Origin: Deltaproteobacteria bacterium
GTDB lineage: Bacteria; Desulfobacterota; Dissulfuribacteria; Dissulfuribacterales; UBA3076
Direction of reading: 5' to 3'
Length of the DNA: 13,112 nt
Assembly (NCBI GenBank): GCA_021159445.1
Contig: JAGGRV010000110.1
Coordinates: forward strand, 1 to 13,112
In this document: piece after piece, positions 7,715-13,112 of the stretch
How positions within the stretch are numbered: the stretch's first letter is position 1
Layout: each line of letters opens with the position of its first letter
Translations under genes and position numbers: made by a program
The notes under the pieces: model-generated
Databases searched by the model: none
What the model saw: only the letters and a program-made list of their open reading frames with translations
Told to the model about the DNA's origin: nothing

Positions 7715-10700
7715 GTAAAAATATTCCTGATAGCATCCGTCCATATCTAAACGAGATTGCAGAACGTCTTTGGTCGGGCCATGCAGCCATCATGGTTGGA
7801 TCCGGGTTCAGCAGAAATGCCAAACCAAAGGGTACATCGTGTTCCGGCTTTCCTGACTGGCATCAGTTGGGGGATTTGTTTTATGAGAAGACCTACGGTA
7901 GCAAATCTGGCACTAAAGCAAAATACCTGAATGTGCTTAAACTGGCGGATGAGATGCAGGCCGCATTGGGTAGACCAGCATTGGACCAAGCAATGCGCAT
8001 TGCCATACCAGATAATGAATATGAACCATCGCCACTACATATAAAATTGCTTGAACTTCCGTGGACAGATGTTTTTACGACTAATTATGACACGTTGCTG
8101 GAACGGGCATGTACTTCCGTTACCTTGCAAAAATATGATGTCGTAGTCAACAAGGAGGATCTGATCTACTCGGAAAAACCCCGGATCATTAAACTACACG
8201 GGAGTTTCCCATCTGAGCGACCTCTCATCATTACTGAAGAAGATTATAGGCGATACCCTCAGGAGTTTGCCCCCTTTGTCAACACTGTGCAGCAGGCTCT
8301 TTTGGAGAATACGCTTTGTTTGATCGGATTTTCCGGAGATGATCTTAATTTTTTACAATGGATAGGCTGGATACGCGACAACTTGGGTAACCAGAATTCC
8401 CCCAAAATATATCTTATTGGCGTCCTCAATATGTCTGTAGCCCAAAAGAAACTTCTGGAACAGCGCAATATGGTTTTAGTCGATATGTCTGGATGTGCTG
8501 GAATAAAGGGTGATCTCTATAAGGGGATGGAACAATTTCTAGATTATCTGATCTCAAGAAAAGCAGAAGATAATAGGCTTGGATGGCCGGGGGATTTAAA
8601 GTTCCTGCATCCAGATTCCAATAAAGACAAAACGGCTCAGATCGCAGAACTTCTGCTCGTGTGGAAAGAACAGCGTCTTTCTTATCCTGGTTGGGTAATC
8701 GTTCCAGAAGATCGCCGCAGTTCTCTTTGGATATTTACTCAATCTTGGATCAATTTTGTCTCTTCGAAAGATAGCTTTTCTAATCTCATTGATCTCGAAT
8801 TTGCCTTTGAACTGAACTGGCGCATAGAGAAATGCCTGTGCCCAATACTGAACCAGCAAATAGAGTTCCTTGAGGTAGTAATGGATAGATACTTGCCACT
8901 TAACGATGTAGTGACGTCGAATGAATCGTTTCCCGTGACGCCAAAGGAGATAAATGGACGGGGGTTAGACATAAAAGAGATCAGGAAAATGTGTGTTTAT
9001 CTCTTACTGTCAATGGCTCGCTTTTATCGCGAAGAGGGCCTGCTGGAAAAATGGAAAGAGGCCAATGGCAAAATCCAAAAATTAATTAAACACCTATCAC
9101 CTGACTATAAGGCACGCTTATCCTATGAACGCGCTCTTTATGCCTTATTTGGATCGGATATGCCAGAACTCAAGAACAGACTCAGAGAATGGCAGGGTAA
9201 TGAGTCCTTGCCATTCTGGGAGGCCAAAAGGGCCGCCCTGCTTGCCGAAATTGGACAAGTCAATGAAGCAGAAAAAATTCTTGAACAGTCATTGAAAAAC
9301 ATCCGTGTGAATCTGAACCTAAAACCTGTTACAACTGATTACTCTTTGGTTTCACAGGAAGCCATTGTCATGCTGTTGCTTCAATATGTGCAGACTTCCG
9401 TAGCAGCAGCAAAAGGAAAATGGTCAGAGACTCAAGATGTTCGGAATAAATTCTCTGAACGATGGAATACTCTCAAACAATACAAATGCGACCCATGGAA
9501 TGAACTGAAACTTTTCGAAAGCGTTCTTGAGCGACCACCTGTTGAAGTACAAGATGTTACGGAAAAACAAGAATTTGATATTGGACGAGTCACCCGAACC
9601 AGACATTTTGGAAGAACAGACCAAGAGGCATTGATAGCGTATAGTTTTCTTCGTTTTTGTGAAGATGGAGGATTACCTTTCAGAATACCTCATAGCAATC
9701 TTGGGAAAAAGAGTGCGGAAGGAACGTTATCCCGCATTTCAAAATATTCACCTTTCTGGGCAATGGCTACTATGGTGCGGATCGGGGATGAAAAAGTTGT
9801 AGATCATATTTTCAACCGTGAGTCACTGAATAAGATGGATGTCGCCATTATTGATGGTTTAATTGAGGGATACCTCGAATCTCTTGAAAAAAGTGTGGAA
9901 GATATCCGATCGGGAAGCTGCTTTTACATAGACAATTTTGGGGTTGTCCTAGCCAAAGTCATTCCGGAGATTTTATCCAGACTTTGTTGCAAATGTTCTT
10001 CAGAGCTCAAGGAAAAGTTATTAAACTCTCTTCTGAAAATTTACATGTCATCCTGCAGGGGCAATTATGGTGGAATTCGGCACCTAACCGAGAGACTTAT
10101 CAGCGCTTTTTCAGCTCGTCAACGTTTTAATTTAATTCCAAGATTACTGGATTTTCCTATTCTCGAAAATCTCCACCCCATCGAAGAGCGGGAATTTATC
10201 AACCCGTTTCAATTTATCAACATCGACAAAGAACTGACCAAAACCTGGAGCAAGCCGATCATACCTAATGACAAAGTATATGATTTTATTTTGAAAACAT
10301 CGTCCGATGATCCAAACGCCAGAAAGTGGGCAATATCTACACTTGGTCAGTTGCATAACCTGGAACTTTTAGATAGCGTTCAAGCTGATAAATTCACTGA
10401 GGCACTATGGTGCAAGCTGGATACTTTCGGATTTCCATCCCAAACCAATTACTATAAATTCGCATTTCTTGATTTGCCTCACCCTGCGAACGTCGATCCA
10501 GTATCGTTGTTCAAGACTTACATTCAGAAAAATCAATTCCCCGTTCAGAAAAAAAGTGCAGAAAAGGGCATCGGAATAACTGGGGGGGACGTGCCTATTT
10601 GCCATGAAATCATTAGGGCCAGCAAATATCTTCATTGGACTGATAAAGAGGTAATATCAATATTTAATCGTCTTATTGGATGGTGGGACGCTGATAAGGA

Positions 10701-11433
10701 CTATTTAAATAAAAAGGATCCTCCATCACCTTTCATCTCCATCGCAGATGAGTTCAGAGGCAGGTTTGCAAAGTTGGTGGATGTACTTGTGGCTGTTATT
10801 GCACCCCATTTTGACCAGAATACAGAAAGTGATAGTAAAGATACACTCCTTCGTCTGATCAGAGAGTTACAAGATCACGGACTTCCTACGCTACGTCTGG
10901 AGAGTGCATGTCTCCACATATATCCCGAATTACGAAATGATATTTTAGATAAGATAGAAAAGGGATTGGCTTCCAGCATGCAAGAGGCAGTTCTTGACAG
11001 TCTGAAGTCGGTTTGGGTCGTTGTAGAAAGAACTGAACTTTATCCAAATGACCAAGAATTGACGCAACCTCTTAATATGATGGGTCAGATGATTCTCTGG
11101 CGGAAAAAAATAGGCCTGCCCAGTGTCCTAAAGATGCTAATAAGTCTAGTAAAAAACCATCTCTCGTTATTTTCCGATGAACTTGAAAAATTGGTTTTAG
11201 CTGGGCTTCGGAACATAGCGGAAGATAGGATTATGGATATGGAAGGACTGGAGTTTTCTGAGATGCTTGACGTTCGACAGAAAGCGGCAGGGTTGGCTTA
11301 TGAAATATTTTCGTATTACTCCAAGCAGGGCAAGCCTATTCCGGATGTAATAACAGAATGGCAGAATATTTGCCACGCAGACAATGAATTTGCTGAAATC
11401 AAGAACCAATGGATACAGGAGGAAAGTGCATGA
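7711..11433 (+). CDS. Large SIR2-domain defence protein (DSR1-like)
   Basis: 1240 residues. The N-terminal SIR2 NAD-binding domain (about 10-260) shows MVGSGFSRNA at 28-37, TTNYDTLLE at 123-131 with the key N125, KLHGS at 161-165 with H163, and LIGFSGDD at 204-211. These are the residues used for NAD+ hydrolysis in defence-associated sirtuins. The remaining ~980 residues appear largely alpha-helical with no Walker A P-loop, so it is not a SIR2-STAND (Avs-like) protein; size and layout are closest to DSR1-type proteins. In such systems phage sensing by the C-terminal part triggers NAD+ depletion and abortive infection. A GGAGG 7 nt before the ATG and a 4-nt overlap with hsdS show coupled expression. 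It interrupts the usual hsdS-hsdR order. Its base composition is more AT-rich than hsdM, suggesting separate acquisition. The domain call is firm; the DSR1 relationship is inferred. Confidence 0.92.
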   Translation: MSKNIPDSIRPYLNEIAERLWSGHAAIMVGSGFSRNAKPKGTSCSGFPDWHQLGDLFYEKTYGSKSGTKAKYLNVLKLADEMQAALGRPALDQAMRIAIPDNEYEPSPLHIKLLELPWTDVFTTNYDTLLERACTSVTLQKYDVVVNKEDLIYSEKPRIIKLHGSFPSERPLIITEEDYRRYPQEFAPFVNTVQQALLENTLCLIGFSGDDLNFLQWIGWIRDNLGNQNSPKIYLIGVLNMSVAQKKLLEQRNMVLVDMSGCAGIKGDLYKGMEQFLDYLISRKAEDNRLGWPGDLKFLHPDSNKDKTAQIAELLLVWKEQRLSYPGWVIVPEDRRSSLWIFTQSWINFVSSKDSFSNLIDLEFAFELNWRIEKCLCPILNQQIEFLEVVMDRYLPLNDVVTSNESFPVTPKEINGRGLDIKEIRKMCVYLLLSMARFYREEGLLEKWKEANGKIQKLIKHLSPDYKARLSYERALYALFGSDMPELKNRLREWQGNESLPFWEAKRAALLAEIGQVNEAEKILEQSLKNIRVNLNLKPVTTDYSLVSQEAIVMLLLQYVQTSVAAAKGKWSETQDVRNKFSERWNTLKQYKCDPWNELKLFESVLERPPVEVQDVTEKQEFDIGRVTRTRHFGRTDQEALIAYSFLRFCEDGGLPFRIPHSNLGKKSAEGTLSRISKYSPFWAMATMVRIGDEKVVDHIFNRESLNKMDVAIIDGLIEGYLESLEKSVEDIRSGSCFYIDNFGVVLAKVIPEILSRLCCKCSSELKEKLLNSLLKIYMSSCRGNYGGIRHLTERLISAFSARQRFNLIPRLLDFPILENLHPIEEREFINPFQFINIDKELTKTWSKPIIPNDKVYDFILKTSSDDPNARKWAISTLGQLHNLELLDSVQADKFTEALWCKLDTFGFPSQTNYYKFAFLDLPHPANVDPVSLFKTYIQKNQFPVQKKSAEKGIGITGGDVPICHEIIRASKYLHWTDKEVISIFNRLIGWWDADKDYLNKKDPPSPFISIADEFRGRFAKLVDVLVAVIAPHFDQNTESDSKDTLLRLIRELQDHGLPTLRLESACLHIYPELRNDILDKIEKGLASSMQEAVLDSLKSVWVVVERTELYPNDQELTQPLNMMGQMILWRKKIGLPSVLKMLISLVKNHLSLFSDELEKLVLAGLRNIAEDRIMDMEGLEFSEMLDVRQKAAGLAYEIFSYYSKQGKPIPDVITEWQNICHADNEFAEIKNQWIQEESA

Positions 11434-11459
11434 GCATTCCTATTGGTGAAGAGGAGTGA
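11430..11459 (+). CDS. Nine-codon leader-like mini-ORF before truncated hsdR
   Basis: The reading frame MSIPIGEEE begins 7 nt after a strong AGGAGG, overlaps the SIR2 stop as ATGA, and its own TGA overlaps the ATG of the hsdR remnant (TGATG). It may be a coupling device that carries ribosomes from the SIR2 gene to hsdR, or the leftover end of a lost gene. No homology can be judged at this length. Confidence 0.3.
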   Translation: MSIPIGEEE

Positions 11460-11617
11460 TGAGCAAAATTTCCGAAAACACCCTCGAACAAACCGCTCTC
11501 GACTGGCTTGAATTTTTTGGTTGGCAGACCGCCTTCGGTTCCGACATCAGCCTGGACCTGTTTGGGCATACCTCGAAAAGGCGAGCTGCGCGTCCCGAAT
11601 GCGGAGAAGTTCGTTGA
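11459..11617 (+). pseudogene. Truncated hsdR (5' remnant, N-terminal ~33 codons)
   Basis: The first 33 residues (starting MSKISENTLEQTALDW and ending near SDISLD) match the start of the distal hsdR at 12499 at 24 of 33 positions, including ENTLEQTAL and GWQTAFG. After about codon 33 the similarity stops and the frame reads into unrelated sequence for 19 codons to a TGA at 11615-11617. All of the nuclease and motor domains are missing. The divergence from the distal copy shows it came from a different hsdR rather than a fresh tandem duplication. It directly follows the SIR2 gene by way of a tiny overlapping frame, indicating that the upstream hsdM-hepT-hsdS-SIR2 cassette originally ended in its own hsdR. 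Confidence 0.8.
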
Positions 11618-11660
11618 GTCTGCCTGTGCGTTGCATACAGACAGGGATGCCAGCGTATGA
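11580..11660 (+). pseudogene. Residual 3' tail of a second hsdS
   Basis: In a different frame from the hsdR remnant, codons from 11580 read GELRVPNAEKFVE, which matches the extreme C-terminus of the intact HsdS in this window (GELRVPEAEKLAE) at 10 of 13 positions; twelve more codons follow (SACALHTDRDAS and V) to TGA at 11658-11660. Its stop overlaps the start of the rhuM-like gene (GTATGA), the usual tight hsdS-rhuM spacing. Only the last ~26 codons remain, with no start. It marks the right side of a deletion or recombination junction lying within about 11557-11580. Confidence 0.75.
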
Positions 11661-12511
11661 ACAACGAAATTGTATTCTACAGTACGCCGGATGGTGACAA
11701 AAAGGTTGAGGTATTATTTCAGGATGAGAATTTCTGGTTGACGCAGAAGGCTCTGGCCGGATTATTTAATGTCAAGGTTCCCGCGGTCAGCAAACATCTG
11801 AAAAACATCTTTGAATCCGGGGAATTGGTGGCGGATTCAGTTATTTCCATTTTGGAAACAACTGCCGCTGACGGCAAGACCTACAAGACCAAATATTATA
11901 ACCTCGATATTCACCACCGCTGTTCCTTCCGTCTGAAGGGGTATGATTATTCGCAGGCAGGGGCGTATTCCGTGACCATTTGCACACAAAACAGGGAATG
12001 TTTATTCGGTGAAATTGTGGACAAGGAAATGATATTGAATAATCCGGGACGGATGGTGGAAAAATGGTATAGGGAATTGGAAAACAAATTCGCAGACATT
12101 GTATGCGATCAATGCGCAATCATGCCAAACCATATTTATTTCGTCATCCAGACCGGCGTAGGGACAGACCTGCGTGTCCGCCCTGATACGGACACAGACG
12201 AACAAACATCAGGGGGCGAACACATAGGTTCGCCCCTACATACCGTGATCCAATGGTTTAAAACGATGACGACCAATGAATATATCCGTGGTGTCAAACA
12301 AAACGGCTGGTCCACATTTCCCGGCAAATTATGGCAACGCAATTATTACGAACATATTGTCCGCAATGAAAACGAATTGAATCGCATCAGGGAATATATC
12401 ATGAATAATCCATTACAATGGGAATTGGATCGTGAAAATCCGAACGGACAATGTAATAAAGGGCGCACACACAGGTGCGCCCCTACGAAGGACGAACCAT
12501 GGCGGGCATAA
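11657..12511 (+). CDS. Chimera: RhuM N-terminal domain fused to REP-associated tyrosine transposase (RAYT)
   Basis: 284 residues. Residues 1-84 are the N-terminal part of a RhuM/virulence-type protein: a PDG beta lead-in (11-13), a helix-turn-helix-like segment (FWLTQKALAGLF to SKHLKNIF, 26-52) and the ADGKTYKTKYYNLD end (71-84). From residue 85 (nt 11909) it is a Y1/RAYT transposase: RLKGYDYSQAGAY at 92-104, VTICTQNRECLFGEI, MPNH at 156-159, FPGKLWQRNYYEHI at 221-234 and the likely catalytic tyrosine Y247 in REYIMNNP. The second histidine of the HUH motif is replaced by tyrosine (H159-I-Y161), so single-strand DNA nicking is probably lost. REP hairpins lie inside (168-195) and at the end (269-276) of the coding frame. 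The rest of RhuM is absent. The frame overlaps the hsdR start by 13 nt, so it still belongs to the RM operon. Confidence 0.88.
   Translation: MNNEIVFYSTPDGDKKVEVLFQDENFWLTQKALAGLFNVKVPAVSKHLKNIFESGELVADSVISILETTAADGKTYKTKYYNLDIHHRCSFRLKGYDYSQAGAYSVTICTQNRECLFGEIVDKEMILNNPGRMVEKWYRELENKFADIVCDQCAIMPNHIYFVIQTGVGTDLRVRPDTDTDEQTSGGEHIGSPLHTVIQWFKTMTTNEYIRGVKQNGWSTFPGKLWQRNYYEHIVRNENELNRIREYIMNNPLQWELDRENPNGQCNKGRTHRCAPTKDEPWRA
12158..12195 (-). repeat. Degenerate REP element inside RAYT (inverted copy)
   Basis: GTAGGG at 12158-12163, followed by a GACCTGCGTGTCCGCCC segment, parallels, in the opposite orientation, the REP copy at 12213-12239 read on the minus strand. A further local stem GTGTCCG/CGGACAC (12174-12180 with 12189-12195) is present. 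Together with the next copy it forms a head-to-head pair like a BIME, embedded in frame in the transposase. Confidence 0.55.
12213..12239 (+). repeat. REP hairpin inside RAYT coding region
   Basis: A perfect 9-bp stem GGGGCGAAC / GTTCGCCCC (12213-12221 and 12228-12236) with a 6-nt loop, followed by CTAC (minus-strand GTAG), is the tetranucleotide-plus-hairpin layout recognised by RAYT proteins. It encodes residues around GGEHIGSP of the transposase. Confidence 0.75.
12461..12486 (+). repeat. REP hairpin at the 3' end of RAYT, upstream of hsdR
   Basis: A perfect 8-bp stem GGGCGCAC / GTGCGCCC (12461-12468 and 12475-12482) with a 6-nt loop and a following CTAC has the same architecture as the internal copy, with compensating base changes in the stem. 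It ends 16 nt before the hsdR ATG, immediately before its ribosome site, so it could affect translation or mRNA stability of hsdR. Confidence 0.75.
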
Positions 12512-13112
12512 CCGAAAACACCCTTGAACAGACCGCCCTCAACTGGTTTGAATCCCTGGGTTGGCAGACCGCTTTCGGCCCCGACATCAGCCCGGACGGC
12601 CCAGCATGCGAACGCGACGATTACGACCAGGTCGTCTTGATCAGAAGGCTACAAGCCGCGCTTGAACATATCAACCCGAATATCCCGCCTGATGCCATTA
12701 ACGAGGCTGTCCGTAAAATCACGCGGACCGAGTCACCCAGCTTGATCGAGAATAACCGGCGTTTCCATCGAATGTTAACGGACGGAGTGGACGTTGAAGT
12801 TCGCGACAAAGATGAATATGGCGGTGTGCGTCATGATAAAGTCTGGCTCCTGGATCTTGACGATTTGGAGAACAACGATTGGCTCGTCGTCAATCAGTTC
12901 ACAGTCATTGAGGACCGCAGGAACCGGCGGCCGGACGTCGTAGTTTTTGTCAATGGCCTGCCTTTGGGTGTAATCGAGCTCAAAAACCCTGCGGATGAGA
13001 AGGCCACTATCCATCATGCCTTCAACCAGCTTCAGACTTACAAGACCGACATCCCAGGTCTGTTCATATATAACGAGTTGCTTGTCATTTCTGATGGCCT
13101 GGAGGCTCGCGG
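12499..13112 (+). CDS. hsdR: Type I restriction endonuclease subunit R (5' part, runs off window)
   Basis: The first 204 codons of HsdR, with no in-frame stop before the window end. The subunit supplies the nuclease and ATP-dependent translocase of the R2M2S complex. The visible part is the HSDR_N endonuclease domain. The N-terminus reads ENTLEQTALNWFESLGWQTAFG (as residues 6-15 and 16-27). The PD-(D/E)XK nuclease core is visible as RRPDVVVF (D146) followed by GVIELK (E160, K162). A QxxxY-type segment, QLQTYK (177-182), follows and matches the family's motif after the core. The ATG overlaps the end of the RhuM-RAYT frame by 13 nt and has AAGGA 6 nt upstream. All visible catalytic residues are intact, so this is the likely functional R subunit; the helicase part cannot be assessed. 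Confidence 0.95.
   Translation, partial: MAGITENTLEQTALNWFESLGWQTAFGPDISPDGPACERDDYDQVVLIRRLQAALEHINPNIPPDAINEAVRKITRTESPSLIENNRRFHRMLTDGVDVEVRDKDEYGGVRHDKVWLLDLDDLENNDWLVVNQFTVIEDRRNRRPDVVVFVNGLPLGVIELKNPADEKATIHHAFNQLQTYKTDIPGLFIYNELLVISDGLEAR

Noticed and set aside
7971..11433. STAND/Avs-type NTPase in the SIR2 protein
   Set aside because: No Walker A (GxxxxGKS/T) or clear Walker B could be found in residues 260-1240.
11440..11664. 74-codon minus-strand frame across the hsdR/hsdS scar
   Set aside because: It is antisense to sequence clearly derived from hsdR and hsdS and shows no start site or domain.
12136..12342. Minus-strand frame within RAYT as a separate gene
   Set aside because: It is a shadow of the transposase and the REP hairpins, with no ribosome site or recognisable product.
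11657..12511. Complete insertion sequence with terminal repeats and target duplication around the transposase
   Set aside because: RAYTs have no classical terminal inverted repeats, and no direct repeats flanking the segment could be seen; REP hairpins are the only associated DNA structures.
1..13112. tRNA genes, CRISPR arrays or integrase att sites
   Set aside because: No cloverleaf-like sequence, regularly spaced repeats or integrase gene was found, so the island's mode of entry is not shown by this window.

Overview
The window comes from a Gram-negative bacterium (lipobox lipoprotein, REP/RAYT element). A Desulfobacterota-type host is my guess from the gene flavour, not something the sequence proves. 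It divides into a left housekeeping part (about 1-3560) and a right defence island (about 3760 to the window end) in which nearly every gene reads rightward.

Left part. A minus-strand pair encodes a glycine-zipper lipoprotein followed by adenine deaminase; the two are almost contiguous and probably form one transcript. Across a 115-bp divergent intergenic region, a plus-strand gene encodes an RNase H-fold 3'-5' exonuclease-like protein (YprB type). Its start codon lies 5 nt after an extended -10 box, which suggests a leaderless mRNA. A short minus-strand reading frame resembling a DUF2007-type small protein overlaps the 3' end of that gene and looks C-terminally damaged.

Right part. After an AT-rich stretch with an inverted repeat comes a small ribbon-helix-helix antitoxin-like gene with no visible toxin. 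It is followed by a tightly packed type I restriction-modification (RM) operon with unusual cargo: hsdM; a HepT/HI0074-family HEPN toxin; a gene in which an MntA/HI0073-type minimal nucleotidyltransferase (the expected antitoxin of HepT) is fused in frame to the N-terminus of the specificity subunit HsdS; and a 1240-residue SIR2 protein resembling defence-associated sirtuins. Stops and starts overlap by 4-8 nt, so these genes are probably translationally coupled.

Downstream of the SIR2 gene is a recombination scar. It holds the first ~33 codons of one hsdR, joined to the last ~26 codons of a different hsdS, whose stop overlaps the start of a rhuM-like gene. That gene is itself a chimera: a RhuM N-terminal domain fused in frame to a REP-associated tyrosine transposase (RAYT) with a damaged HUH motif and REP hairpins inside and after it. 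A second hsdR, intact as far as it is visible, then starts and runs off the window. The simplest reading is that two type I cassettes (hsdM-hepT-mnt/hsdS-SIR2-hsdR and hsdS-rhuM-hsdR) were joined by deletion, leaving one working set of M, S and R genes.

How the parts may work together (inference): M, the MNT-S fusion and the distal R could form a normal type I enzyme. Because the antitoxin domain is part of the S subunit, HepT toxicity may be tied to the presence or integrity of the RM complex. The co-expressed SIR2 protein would supply a separate NAD+-depleting abortive response.
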